NCBI GenBank assembly: GCA_029721435.1
Contig: CM056574.1
Span: 31,992,501 to 32,056,500 of the forward strand
DNA from: Gymnothorax reevesii
Taxonomy: Eukaryota > Chordata > Actinopteri > Anguilliformes > Muraenidae
Length of the DNA stretch: 64,000 bases
Direction: 5' to 3'
The notes under the pieces were generated by a model. That model made no database searches and was not told the origin of the DNA. It worked only from the letters and a program-made list of their open reading frames with translations. Of this stretch, positions 48,600 through 61,241 are shown piece by piece (position 1 is the first letter of the stretch; each line of letters starts with the position of its first letter). The translations under genes were made by a program, and so were the position numbers.

Positions 48600-49900
48600 C
48601 AAGATAGTGAACTTATGGTTCACTTGCGTGATATCGGGATGTAACGTTTGCCAGCATTTTTCTCGTGCATAAGAAAACAAATATATCTCCGCCAGTTGTG
48701 GCGACGTAAATTGTTCTCGTGACGTCACCCCTTCCCCTGCCAACCGCCCCCCTCCTCCACAGAGAACAGACCACTAAACTGAAGTGAAAAGTGCGCCGCA
48801 TGTGGTGCACTAGACCGAATGTAAAAGGAAAATCAAGCCACTTGACAACTTCGACAGAAAAAATACCTCCATAAAATATTGCTAACTCTGCACTCCGTCT
48901 TTCTGACGCAAAGCGTCCGTGGTTTTATCAATGCAACAACACGTTACTCTACCACCATGACACATAAGCAAACTTGAGACGTAACTGAAATTGGAACAAT
49001 AACTTAGTGGGTCAGCACAAGCCATTAAGTGTAGACTTTATTGGAAAATAAAGACACCAGAAACCGCTCGCCAGTAAGTCGAAGCAGAAGTGCGCATACC
49101 TTAGTACATTTTACAAACTCGGGGGGCTTTCACAGCCATTTACATTAGGAACCATTAAGTCTAAACCCTGCACACGACATTGCCATTATTTGCGATGCAA
49201 TGCCCAGTTCCTTAGGAAGCAACTACATCACTAACATCAGGAACTTTCTCTTGTTAAGGACTATGGTTAAGGAAGACTGAAACGGATTTCCACCTATTCT
49301 TCTTTCCCCGTCAGAAATTACTCAAAGGCAACCATTTTAATCAACAATCAAGCATGAATTATATTCTGGAGGAGGATTTCGGTATTAAACCTACAGCTGT
49401 TAAAAACCCTTACCCTATATTGTCCAGATGTTGTTGCACTACGGATGTCCTCCTTCTTCGACTTTAGAACTCAAGTTCCGATGTTCTAAGTTCGTGCACG
49501 GCGTTGTTTTAATCCAATAACGGTGCCACTCCTAATCGAGACGAAGCTGCCTGCTGAAATTAAACCATGTACAGAGCATCTACATTTGACAGTTTCCGCC
49601 CGTGTGTAACGTGAAAAATGACTAGTCCAATGACCCCTTACTTTCGGATCTGAGCGCTCCGCCCTAATCGCCGTTGCTTGGCATGGAGTGTACCCTACAG
49701 GAACTACTACTCACACTTTCAGGAATAGTTTCTTCGATCCTGCTGACATGGAGCAGTCGCTGAAGCAGCAGTACAGCGCAGACACACCCGCCTGCTACAA
49801 TACTCTTGAAGCCGACTACAATACTCTTGCTCAAGAAACAGCTCAACCGCGTGGTTTTGTCTCCTTTGTGAAAATATAAGCGACGTATCTGATCTCGTCA
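48600..49900 (-). promoter_or_regulatory. Candidate CPNE2 promoter / untranslated first exon region
   Basis: CpG density is visibly higher here than around it. It contains a full palindromic CRE site TGACGTCA at 48720-48727, directly followed by a C-rich GC-box-like tract (aaccgcccccctcc at about 48743-48756). Since the ATG exon of CPNE2 has an upstream acceptor, a promoter and untranslated exon must lie at higher coordinates. This is the best candidate between 22.4 and 53.6 kb, a few kb beyond the NLRC5 stop. A possible donor (atatagg|gtaagg) lies on the minus strand at about 49412. No transcript evidence. Confidence 0.3.
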
Positions 49901-52900
49901 TTTAAAACGTACACACACACACACTGCATAACGGTATAGAACAGCTGATTCAAAGTAGCTATCACGAGTCCTTGATTCAAAGTTTCCAAGCTGTTTCCGT
50001 GCAATGAAAGCGATGACATTTACAAACCGAACGAAATATGTTATTCCTCACAATTTAAATGAGTGGGCAACATTATTATGTACTAATTACTAATTTATTT
50101 GCAGAAAGGCGACAAAACGCGTGGATATGGCTTTCTGGTTTTTGCAAGCAATATAATAATGTAAGACAACGTTTTTTGTCTTTCAGAAATGCATTTTTGC
50201 TGACTGTTTATGCATCCAACCTCATTCATCCGAAACAGTGCCGTAGCTTCTGCTTATTCTTGACTGATTCCATCATAAGCCTGCAAGACAACAGGCAAAT
50301 TATCATGCGCTATTCGTAATAGCTTTCCAACTGGAAACAGGAAGGCAATTCTGCATGATTTGCCATAGGCTACATTAAAATACGATTGGAAGGAATAACA
50401 TGCTCAAAACCTTATAAAATAATCAGCGCCCCACATTAGTGATTTTAATTTATTATGGAATGCTCTGGGAAAAAATGAAAATATTCTACATCTAATAAAT
50501 GTGATCTTTCTCAGCTTTAATGTATTTTTATGTATGCGGGAAATAATCTGGTTTTTTAAATGCACATTTCTGTTGTTTGAAAATAAGCGCTGGCGAAAAT
50601 GATGAAGTCATAGCGGGAGCAACGTCTTTTCCGACACACGTACTGAGAAGAAGTCCACACAAGTCACAATTTGAATCAACTGTTGACATGTAATGCATTG
50701 ATATGTGGTCCTTCATTGATATTTCATGAAGTCTGGTGTTGCTGAAGCCACAGCTAAAGATGGAATTAGCCGTGAGTTGCGACTTAGTGCCCCAAAAAAG
50801 GAAGTTGCTACGGGTACGGTAGTTTTTCAATGCATTTCAATGTGGAGAAGTACGGCAGTCCCCATTTCAAGCCCTGCCCTACCCTAATCGTAACCCTAAC
50901 CCCTAACCCTAACCCCAGCCCCCAACCATAATATCGTATCTTTATCATAACCCTTGAAATCGACTGCCTTACCAATAAATAAACTGCCGTGTCTTTAGAC
51001 ACTGCGAAAAAAAATGTTCTCCAGCGTTTACATAAGCTAAAGTTGGGCCATATTGCATGAATTCTCAGTAATCCTAAATTTAGGAAAGCCAAGAATCTGT
51101 CTCTCCGCGCTTCATTCATTGGATCAAAATGAACTTATAGCCCACCTGTTTTGTAATTCAATGCTGCAATATTTCTCATTTCTGGTACGGGTAATATTTG
51201 CGGTACCAGTACTTGGAAGCTAAAAAGTAACACATTATCTTAGGAGCGTGATTTGTTTGTGTATGTGCTACCATCTTGTGGCTATTACAACGTCATTGCA
51301 GTACGGTGTTTCCAATTTCTACTCACGTCCGAAATGGTATGCGTGTTAAAGGCACCCACTCCCCATGTGACTGCCATAAATAAGTGACTCCAAATGAATA
51401 TTTCACAAATGAAAAAAAAAAAAAACTTGAACAAACCATTGTCAAGAGGTGTCAGGACATTTGCACAAATTTATTAGCACATTTGAAGTGCCACAGTTTC
51501 AGACAGCATGACAGTGTACAGATTCAGGAATGGTTCAGCAGAGAAAAAATACAAAAAATATAATGAGAAATTTGGATTGTGGCTTCAAGTGACAGAAGAA
51601 GTCACTCAAAGGGGCCTGATTAGTCCTTGAGCATCTTTGTAGATGAGGCTTCATCGGGCAGCAGCCATTTGACAGCATCGCCATTTCAATGGATTGGTCT
51701 CCAGGTTCAACAAATGAAGCAAAACAAAAGTCTCATTCATTAGTTTGAATTTTAATCAAGCTACTGCATAGAGCTAAATTCTTAAAATGAATTTTTTTTT
51801 TCTCAAACATTAGTTTAGAGTCCAGCTTTGGCAACCTTGGGACTGTGAATTGAAGATGCTGACTTGGAGACTATCCATTATAGTTGGCAACACTGTTCAT
51901 TATCCTGTCTGCTAACATGAGAAAGTTGTTTGACTATAAATAATGGCAAGGTGAGTGAAAGAGTTACTGAAAGAGCGACAGAATAATCATAAAGAAGTGA
52001 CAGAGAAAGGAAGCGGTCCCTGTTGCCTTATCAACAGCCTGACCAACTGCGTTGGAAGTTGATCAACCTCCTGCTATGACACAAAGTAGAGCAAGAGGAA
52101 CTGCAGTGGAGCCAATCCCTCCATCCCTCCATCCGTCTGATTAAGTGGGGACAAGTTTTCACTGAAATTATTTGATTGAGATGAATGAAACCTTTTGTGT
52201 GTGTACAACCAACTCATGACCTTGATTGGGTTTGACAATGGGATTCCATGGTGGCAGGGGATATTAATGACAATGTTGTCTTGTAATTATTTGGCCAGTT
52301 TAACAGACATTTATGAGGCCTATAGTCTTTGTTGTGGCTCCTTTCATACTAGGCTATAACATTATTAGTTCACCGGTTCAATGACACCTTCTCATATCAC
52401 CTTATTACTGATCCTAAATCACTCTTGAGTCAACTTTTCAGCTGCTCGACGAAGGAGAGAGGTGTTGTCCTCAGTAGCATCTGTTAGTTTGCTTGGTGGT
52501 TAGGTGACAGTCACGAGTTTACAGCAGAAACAGTCTGATCAAATCAGACAAAATTTTCAAGAAAGGTATGCAATGGTCCACGGATCACCTAATAAAATTT
52601 AGGACCTAATGGGCTTAATGTCAAAATCAAGGTCATGGAAAAACTGGGCGAGGTATGTGAAGCCTGGAACCACTCTTTTGCAGTCTTTTGCAATCATCAG
52701 ATTTGAAATATTCAAATGAAGACCACAAAGAAAAAACGATCAGTCCAAATTTAGCATTTTTGTATATTTTATATATTATGTTTTTTTATAATATTTATAA
52801 TAATATAGAATCATGTTATATATAATAATATTTAGTATATTTTTTAATGTTTGCATATTTTTTCAGTGCTTTGTTTCTTAGATCATTTTGAATTTTTAAT

Positions 52901-53600
52901 TCATTATTTCTCCACAACTTAAAAATTGGGCCATATCATTTTTCCATTGTGGCCTTCAAATTCTTTAATAAAACATTGAATTTACAAATTAATGCATCAA
53001 ATGATGTGTTATTGCTGTGTTTTTAATACAGAGGGTGAATGGACTTTTCAAATCAATCCTTTCACAATTTTACGCACATTTTCCATAATGTGCCAACTTC
53101 TTTAGAACTGGGGTTAGAAATGTGCGTTTTCTTGTTCTGTTCAAATATGATCTCCCACAGCAAGCAAGGAACACTGCAAGAAATGATGCTGGCTAATTTA
53201 GGGATCAGGCCAGCCACCACCCTTTTTTGCTTGGGGACGCATTTTTGCGACCGTCTCTCAGTGAAAAGTGCTATACAAATAAAAGTGATTTGACATTCCT
53301 ATCAGTCACTTGAAATGACCTAATTACAGCAGTGCAGCCCACTGGTAAGCAGGACCAGTCATCACCCGTTTGACCATTTGTAAACAGCTGACTCAGCAAT
53401 ACTTCACCAGTACAGTCTGCCAGTTAAACACTCCAGTGCTAAAATGCAGACTCTCGCCATTATTGCCTTACTTGATAAGTGTGCAAAAAAAAAACTCACT
53501 GAATGCACAGCTGTTGATCTAGCAGAAGCTAGTCCCCTTTAGCTGATTAGCCCCAGGTTTAATGAGAGTGCTATCTGCGTGAGCGTTAGCGGGTCATAGG
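49901..53600. other. Interval between the candidate CPNE2 promoter and the NLRC5 stop
   Basis: No coding exon recognised. An AT-rich island lies at about 52740-52870. A possible NLRC5 poly-A signal (minus-strand ATTAAA, about 52962-52967) lies roughly 630 bp past the stop. A SINE-tail-like stretch (agtgctatacaaataaaag) lies at about 53266-53285. Confidence 0.4.
50878..50915 (+). repeat. Short interstitial telomere-like run (CCCTAA)n
   Basis: About five degenerate CCCTAA/CCCCTAA units (accctaatcg, taaccctaacccctaaccct). Too short for a telomere. Confidence 0.7.
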
Positions 53601-53682
53601 CTAGGTGGAGGAGAAGTTCAGTCTCGGCTCAGCTGCCTTCAGTCTCTCAGCTGCTTCGCCTTTGATGTGGTTCCTCCAAAGT
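53601..53682 (-). CDS. NLRC5: NLRC5 terminal coding exon with stop codon
   Basis: Acceptor gtgctctcattttag|A. Encodes LWRNHIKGEAAERLKAAE, then PRLNFSST and TAG at 53603-53601. The half repeat followed by E-P-R-L-[DN]-F is the way NLRC5 proteins end, as I recall the human sequence, and supports this NLR over NLRC3 or NOD1/2. Confidence 0.88.
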
Positions 53683-55417
53683 CTAAAATGAGAGCACAGG
53701 GAATCGAGAATTCAAAATTTATAGACCCAGAGATAAAGAAAGTGTGGTACCATACCGCTCCAAAGCCGTAGAATCACAAATTTCCAGTAGATTAACCCTT
53801 TCCCCCCTGTAGACCCACTTTATGCAGTCCAAAAAATAAAACTCTTTTTATTGTCAGGACTTTATGTTTATATATGCATGGGCAGGATGCACAAGCATCC
53901 TTTATTTTGAAAGCTTAACTATCCAGGATCTGAAATATTTTGACACACGACTACTTTAAACTTAACTCAGAAGCCTTCTGCTCACTTGTTTGCAACTAGG
54001 TGAAAAAAGGATTTACAGGAAACCTCAAGAGGGAACGTGTAAATAGAAGAAACTTTGTGTTATAGCCAGGCAAGAACCCAAAACATACATCCAAACTGTA
54101 CGAGGATTTTATGGATCACAAAATATGGAGTCGCCGGCTTAACTGCCTGATTTAAACCCCATAGTGCCATTGTGGAGTCACCTGGATCATAAAGTTTGTG
54201 AAATGTTCAGTGAGAAATTCAATGCGCTCGATAGCTAAGTAAAACTAATATCCCAATTGCCTAAATTTTGCAAAGCAGTGATTAAATGTCACAGCAGACA
54301 CTTTGTTGAGAGATCACCAAGATAGATAACAGCTATTTAAGATATGTGTTGCCTACAATGACAGCCTTGGGACTTAGCTAAAAGTCCCCAGAAATAGCAG
54401 TGCTTCACAATTATTCGCAGCTGCTAATGTGCCGACATGTCAAGCAGCCATCAGAAACTTGATTTGTAAATTTATGTGTCGTCTTGACAAATCATGTAAC
54501 AGGACAATCATAGGTCTAATCAATGCTGCTTTAAACGACACAAGATATACTTCACCATTATGGAAACACTAGTTTAAACAAGTATACACATGCTACATTG
54601 GTGTTACATGAGTAACTGTGATGAAGTGTTTTTATTGTTTTTTTTTTTTTTGCATAATATTTATTTTATTTTTTGACACTATGGAACTCTTGTAGTGCAA
54701 GATGAGTCCAAAATAAAGAATTGAATTGAATTGAATTATCATTTTTTAACTTTTTTGCCCAAAATACTTGAAATACTTAATAAAACATCTAAAAATATAC
54801 GCAGGTATCTGTTTCATGTAATGTTACTACTCAAACACTATACTAAATAATTACTTAAATGACAGTCATTACAAACTTTTTAAAAATAGCGAGTAACAGA
54901 GTGAAGAGTGAAGATTCATCTATCCATCAGTTTATTATCTAACACTCTTATTTTTGCTCAGGGTTGTGGGGTAGTGTGCTAGAACTCATCCAAGACTGTC
55001 TGTCAATCCAGCGCAGGGTACACACACCATTCCCTCACACCTATGGGCAATTTACGGTCTCCAATTAGCCTAAAATGCATTTCTTAGGACTGTAAAAGGA
55101 ACATGAAAAAGCCTACTTGAATACAGGGAGAACATGCAAACACCACAGTTGGATTCGAACCCACAAACAGCTTGCTGCATTATTCACTGAAAAACTGAAA
55201 AGCATCACTAGTTGTACAAACTCCATAAAGTCTAGAGGCACCACAGGCAATGTTCTTACACTCAAGCTCCGGTCGGGAATTTCAGGTGCAACAAATTTAC
55301 ATCCTGCCAATCATGTGCTTCTGCTCATTCTGTAGTCCACCAGCTCAGCTACTGTGCAGCGGTCACAGACAGAGGCATGACCTGAAGTGTACTAATGGAC
55401 CTGACCCTATTATTTAC
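53683..55417 (-). other. NLRC5 last intron with fish repeat fragments
   Basis: A poly-T run lies at about 54638-54651. A LINE-like 3' tail (ataaagaattgaattgaatt) lies at about 54714-54733. At about 54955-55165 there is a widespread fish repeat 3' region on the plus strand (cctatgggcaatttacgg, gggagaacatgcaaacacc). No additional LRR exon found. Confidence 0.55.
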
Positions 55418-55501
55418 CTTATAACTTCAACAGATGGGCAGGATTGCAGGCTTTTAACCAGTTTCTCTGCTCCCATTGAACTAATCTTGTTGGACTCCAA
55501 G
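55418..55501 (-). CDS. NLRC5: NLRC5 LRR exon, 84 bp
   Basis: Acceptor tctcatctcttcacag|C, donor ATAAG|gtaaat. Encodes LESNKISSMGAEKLVKSL then CPSVEVI, canonical repeat. Confidence 0.93.
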
Positions 55502-55894
55502 CTGTGAAGAGATGAGATAAGACTGGAGTGGATGTAATCTCAATCACTGAGATTATAAAACACATAAACCTGCAGGGCTGAGCTCATGTTACACTATTCA
55601 TAACTGCACCCACAATGCACATTCAGTACCACTGTAATGCTCAGGACAAAGATTTCATTACATAACAACCCAACAGTTGGGTTCTATTTCACTTCGGGAT
55701 GTCAACGGAGACCTGAGCTTGAAACTTTCGCAAAATTGCACTGACAGGTGATTTTAGATCAACAAAAACACTGCATGGTAAATTGAGGGGGTCATGTTTG
55801 GAGAAATTTGGAACAGGAAACGAAACAGTCCTCCGAAAAACGGTAAGTGGTGGTAGGTGGTAAGAGGGATAGACGGTAAGGCGTCACAACTCAC

Positions 55895-55978
55895 TCAAGG
55901 CATTTCAGCTTCTGACACTGAGGCAAAACTTCAGCTAACTTCATAGCCACCGAGTCATCACACCCATTCCAGGCCAGA
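55895..55978 (-). CDS. NLRC5: NLRC5 LRR exon, 84 bp
   Basis: Acceptor gatctcttccctgtcag|T, donor CTTGA|gtgagt. Encodes LAWNGCDDSVAMKLAEVL then CQKLKCL, canonical repeat. Confidence 0.93.
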
Positions 55979-56672
55979 CTGACAGGGAAGAGATCAGCCA
56001 GACAGAGACACAGTTTGAACCCACAGAATTTCTGCTCAAGGTGAATAAACCCCAGATGATGTTTTCATCAGTACAGAAAAAAATACACATTTGTACAAAA
56101 CTGCAGTACTTTTCATTTCTGTTCATTTCAATAGTTTCACCTCAGAACACAGCAAAGAACAAAAATCTTCCCAAGCATTTAAATATTTTATTTAGCCTTA
56201 AAACATTTATTTATTTCACATTTTTTCTCAGTAAAATGAAAATTATGCCATTGATGAGAATTAATTTTGAATTTGTAGATTTGACCATGGGAGAAGGGAA
56301 ATCTTCTTACCCCATAATCAAATCTAGAAATGAGTCTAAGTACCTCGTATCAGAGGCAGAATTTCTGTTTAACTGTGAAAAAAGGACACAGAAATAAGTG
56401 TTTGAAGTGTTAATACAAGAATAAAATGCTCGGTAAGGCTGAATAATTTTTTTTGCAGTGAAGGGTGGGTAAGGCAGGTATGCAGAGAAAGCGAGAGAGA
56501 GGGAGAGAGGAGTGAATGAGTGGCAGTATTATGGTAAAGTGTGAGTGTCAGAGGTCATCCACGGACACAGAAGGGAAGGTTTTTGTGATTTTGTATTCAA
56601 AGACGTGCAGAACTGCAGAATTACAGCAATTCATGAGAGACGTACAATTCCTTCTTCATCAGTGGTCTAGTG

Positions 56673-56876
56673 CAGGGCTATTCAACATTATCCAGACAGG
56701 TCCAGTGTTGGTGCAGGGTTTCATTCCAACCAAGCAGTTACAGACCTGATATATATAATCTAGCTCTTTAGCAAAGACTCTTGGGGTTGATTAGTTGTAT
56801 TAGATGTGTAACTGCTTGGTTGGAATGAAAGCCTGCACCCACATTGGCCCTTTATGGATAAAGTTGAATAGCGCAG
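56673..56876. mobile_element. Non-autonomous hAT-like MITE, 204 bp
   Basis: Left end cagggctattcaacattatc and right end gataaagttgaatagcgcag are inverted copies. Subterminal inverted pair ttccaaccaagcagttac and gtaactgcttggttgg. No coding. The flanking 8-mers agree only weakly, so the target duplication is not claimed. Lies in an NLRC5 intron. Confidence 0.65.
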
Positions 56877-56948
56877 ACTTAGAGGATGGAGTCTAAAGGC
56901 AGCTGTCAGGTCAGCCTTCACTTCCATCTTCAATATGAATGCACCCAC

Positions 56949-57026
56949 CTGACCTCCTCTGCGGAGACACAGTGTCCCAGTGAAGCAGCCAATCCTGTCA
57001 ACTCATGTGTCCCAATTGAGGTCAGT
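56949..57026 (-). CDS. NLRC5: NLRC5 LRR exon, shortened to 78 bp
   Basis: Acceptor gacctctatttcag|A, donor GTCAG|gtgggt. Encodes LTSIGTHELTGLAASLGHCV then SAEEV. Two residues shorter than the 28-residue unit at the LS.N position but still in phase. The frame, splice sites and GTHELTGLAASLGHC pattern support it; it is somewhat less certain than its neighbours. Confidence 0.75.
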
Positions 57027-58355
57027 CTGAAATAGAGGTCAGGCATAGCACATGCCTAAACTGAACAGCTATATGTACCGCAAACAGCAGCTGACAAACA
57101 TCAACAGGTCGTCTCTACTACCATATGGACACACACATACATACACATACAAACAAACATGTACATCATATGTGCACACACTCATGCACATGTATGCTCA
57201 GACACACACATCAACACACAAACTAAAAAGGTCCACGTTTAGAACCCTTGCGCAGCCTCTGATTTTTCACATAATTTTTTCCTTGTAAAAGTAGGTGTGC
57301 GGGACTCCATTGCTTGAATGTCTGCTCGTCTTTTCTGTGGTTCAGTGCATGAGTGGTCGCTTAAACTCACTTATGAGCAAGAGATTATAGCAGGCCTGGC
57401 ATCCATGACTTAAAATAACTGCCAACTGAAAGTGAACCACTAAAAATACCACTTTGGTCTCAGTCCCAAAGTTGTTATCCTTGTTAGGGGAGAAGCCCAG
57501 GGCATCACTGTGCAATGTAAAAGGAGTCCTTTCGTGACACTTTTTGACATACACTCGGCATAGACTTTGACAAAAACAGTAAACATGTCAAAACGAGAGC
57601 AAGATTTCATAATATTACACAGTGCTTGCTTGCACCTAACCTCTATCTCAAAATTCAGCATAATGAGTGAATGTAATAATTATGATCACCTTCTCCCCAT
57701 CCCAATCTAGAACAAAACTGATTTAAAAATTAACTATCCACATACCCAACTAATATTACAGTAATTATTTCAGAAAAGTGTACATAGTTTATTTATTGGA
57801 TATTTTACGATGCGTAGACAAAAAAATTACCTAATCCCTTCCCCGGTCTCAAATTAATTAAGAAATTTCTGAAATTACAATTACAATCTTACAATTCCCT
57901 TTCTCGAATCCTATCAACTAATAGCATCAAATAACAATTCTTAAGGACTCCCTCTTCATTATAAAGTGACGTTTTTGCAAGAGCATCACTTTACAATGAA
58001 TTGGGATGACATCACATTTGACATGCAGACCTGCAGCACTCCAAGACTGCAGTCCTACCCTTTGGGTTGGCTGATGACATGACCATGCAAGCTAGCACTT
58101 GTTACAGCCCAATTTCGCTCCACAATCCATTCACTAAAATCAATGACCAAAGTCATTGAGCTAAGATACTCAAAAGGTGTGATTTTACCTCAGCATCAGG
58201 GATGAGGCACCAAAGCCCCATTGCACAGATGTTCAAAGTATTTCTTTGCGTTGGCAAAGGCTATATCCCTGCTTTGAGAGCACTCCCTGAAATTACAGTT
58301 TGTAATGAGCATGTGATCATGCATTTCAGAGAACTGTAGCTTTGGTGTATCTTAC

Positions 58356-58439
58356 TTCAGTTTCTGTAAGGATTTCATGAGGACAAGAGGCTCTGAAAGT
58401 TTCTTAACTCCTTCTGTCCCAAGGTGGTTCTCTGACAAG
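58356..58439 (-). CDS. NLRC5: NLRC5 LRR exon, 84 bp
   Basis: Acceptor ttatttacattgaacag|C, donor CTGAA|gtaaga. Encodes LSENHLGTEGVKKLSEPL then MKSLQKL, canonical repeat. Confidence 0.93.
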
Positions 58440-58990
58440 CTGTTCAATGTAAATAAGAAACAATAAACATATTGTAAATCTAGAAATAAAAACACACAAT
58501 ATATTATTTAAATGAGTTTTGGCTAAAAAAGATTCTAATTTAGGATCTAACTTAAAAAAATTTTTGATTCAAATGGCAGGGCAGTGGGAAGCAACATTAT
58601 ATACTTTCCATTCCAAATATCAAATGTCTTTTCCCTGCTGTTTTAAACTAGATTGAAATATAAACGATTCCAATTCAGGATCAGAAATTATTTTTTCATC
58701 TGAGGGGCAACCACTAGAAATTATGCCACAGGTCTCTGAGAAGTATGTCTTGAGTCTGAAATACTGTGAGTCCACATGAACCCCTAAGGTTAAATTTCTT
58801 ATATCATTCTTTCTGAATTTCTGTTCGACACATTTTTTTTTACTGAAAAAAAGGTCTGTTAAGCTGTAGTTCAGTGGCTGGACCAGGCCCAGAAGATCAA
58901 TACAATCTCTCCAAGAAATAGGTTTTGACAATCACCACCCTGCCATAATATTGCTAGCATTCCTCTTGGTTTTGAAGTAGCTGTACTCAC

Positions 58991-59074
58991 TCCAGAACTC
59001 TGAGGTGGGGAAGTCTGGGAAGAACTTGGCTCAGTTTCGCTGCGCTGAGAACCCCAAGGCTGTTTCCGGAGAGA
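58991..59074 (-). CDS. NLRC5: NLRC5 LRR exon, 84 bp
   Basis: Acceptor gatcttctgtgttag|T, donor CTGGA|gtgagt. Encodes LSGNSLGVLSAAKLSQVL then LPHLRVL, canonical repeat. Confidence 0.93.
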
Positions 59075-59499
59075 CTAACACAGAAGATCTAGGTTAGAAC
59101 ATCAAAATCAGAGGGCATACAGAGAATGAATTTCATCAATTTTTCCATTCTATTTCTTATTATGAACTTATTATAAACCCATGCAGCATATTTTCTGTCA
59201 CAGTTCTGCTATGTTCATGATTTTAGTTGATACAAATAAAGACATTTTTCTTCAGAGTATAAGAAGTACTGCACGTTATTCTATCATTCAGGCAGATTTT
59301 ACACAGGGATTTTACACTCCCTATTTTTAATGTCCATATTATGTTACATTTACATTGTCACAAGGACACATTGGGGATATTTACTAAACTTCTTTCTATA
59401 CCATAGGTGTCAATCATTATTTCCATATAAGAACAACACTGAATGGTATATTTCTGATAAAGTTATGTATGACAAAGGGTTGTAGGTTTGATTTCTCAC

Positions 59500-59583
59500 A
59501 TGAGTTCCTCCAGGGTGGTACAGTGGCCCAGGGTTTCCACAAGCTGCTCTCCGCCTGCATCACTGACTAAGTTCTTTGAAAGG
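59500..59583 (-). CDS. NLRC5: NLRC5 LRR exon, 84 bp
   Basis: Acceptor ctcctgctttccag|C, donor CTCAT|gtgaga. Encodes LSKNLVSDAGGEQLVETLG then CTTLEEL, a canonical NLR-type repeat. Confidence 0.92.
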
Positions 59584-60188
59584 CTGGAAAGCAGGAGAGG
59601 ACCGTAAATTGTTTGGAGGTAAGTCAGTTCTTATAAAAGTCATCTAATTCCTTTTATGCTCAAGGATAATACTGGACATTTTACAGCCAGGGAGGGGCAG
59701 ACAGAGAGTGTTTAAAACCTATGCATCCAATCCAATCTGAGTTAAGTACGTGCATGGCTTCCAGCATTGCTTTAGCCCAGCACCATGACACCAAATTCAA
59801 TAAACTAACCATGGTCTTCAAATCAAAACAAAAGCTGCAAATTGGCCTTTTCCACTTAACGTATGATTTTTGCCCTCCTCGGCAAGAAATTCTGCCGATA
59901 CATTATTGTCATCCCCTCTGCTGTCTGTCTTCTGATTGATTGTTACCACTCTAGTTGGTGAACAATTGTAGGAACAGCCCTCACATTTCAACAAGTCATA
60001 AATATTGGGTGTCTCCAGAAACCTATTTGATGTCAAGGTCATAGCTTGCTTTTTCACCAAATTTCTTTTGGATCAGAAGTTGGGCATGCCCACCTGTAAG
60101 GCACACCGAGTGGGTATACAGTGCTGAGTGCAATTTAACTATCTTTACAACATCCCTGTTCTCTAGTAAATACGCCGCTTGGTCACAC

Positions 60189-60272
60189 CTTATCTTCCTG
60201 AGCCTCTGCCACATTTGCAGGTGTCGTACCAGCTCCTGAATCCCACGGTCACCCATCCAAATCTCATCTAAT
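60189..60272 (-). CDS. NLRC5: NLRC5 LRR exon, 84 bp
   Basis: Acceptor ggtttcctccag|A, donor ATAAG|gtgtga. Encodes LDEIWMGDRGIQELVRHL then WQRLRKI: an LRR with Trp in place of the usual small residue. Confidence 0.85.
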
Positions 60273-61241
60273 CTGGAGGAAACCAAAGGGCAAGACAGCC
60301 AGTCCATGAAGAGCAACTCAATACAAAGTGAACTCCTAATCCATAGTCATTACACAGTAATGCAGTCCTAATCCATGGTTATCATACAGTAATCACTTAG
60401 TCCAAGAGGTCGGTAATTATTTACTAAATGTTCATATAGACAGAAATCCGAAAGACTTTTGTTTTCCAAAAAATTATCTAAAAAAGGACTCAATTTTAAT
60501 TTGATGGATTGCAACTAAATTTCCAAATTTTGCCACCTGTGGCACTACTGATATTCTCACCAAATCCTTGAATATGATTGGCTGACATGCTGGAGGTTAA
60601 AGATGGTCAATTTGTCGTTTCAGAATGAGCGTTTCCGGTAAAAATAGCAGCCAATACTCTCCACTAGCAATGCAACACCAAGTCAGTGTACAATATACAG
60701 CCAAAGATGGTAAAGACGCCAGTATCTTTGATACAGGCACTGTATTAGCTTCATGTTAACTTAAACAATTGCGCGAAAATTTCAAAATAACATACATTAA
60801 TGGTTCAAAATTGGAACTCGCTTGCATTACCTTTAGCATGACCATGCAAAAGGAAAACCAGTTTTGTAAGCAGAAAGTGGAAGCATGTATCACAATGCAA
60901 ATATTCTAGCACCACTCTTGGCAAGGTTTGGACATTTAATTGTGATTCCTTTAAAATGGAAGTGCACAGCAAGGAGTACCCACAGTATATGTACAATACA
61001 CAATATACATATATATAAGTATACTCCAATATACCAAACAGGAAATGTAAAAATACACAAAATATGCAATAATAATTCATAGTATATCATTTCACTCATT
61101 TATTCAAGTGAATACACGTTGCAAACATGTAAGCGCATATTCAAGGCCAATCCCAGGCAGGGGGTACTAAAACCTGGCGTAGATCTGCATCTGAAGGAAA
61201 TAAGGAAATGTGTGATGAGACAAGGAGTATGGGACACTCAC

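Noticed and set aside
58193..58295. Possible extra NLRC5 exon with acceptor aatttcag and donor gctgag|gtaaaa
   Set aside because: In the required phase it has an early stop and does not read as an LRR; the other frames also fail.
58620..58931. 103-codon minus-strand frame between two NLRC5 exons
   Set aside because: No LRR pattern, AT-rich, no convincing acceptor/donor pair in the NLRC5 phase. Considered intronic chance.
59818..60060. 80-codon minus frame between two LRR exons as a possible NLRC5 exon
   Set aside because: No LRR consensus and no matching splice phases.
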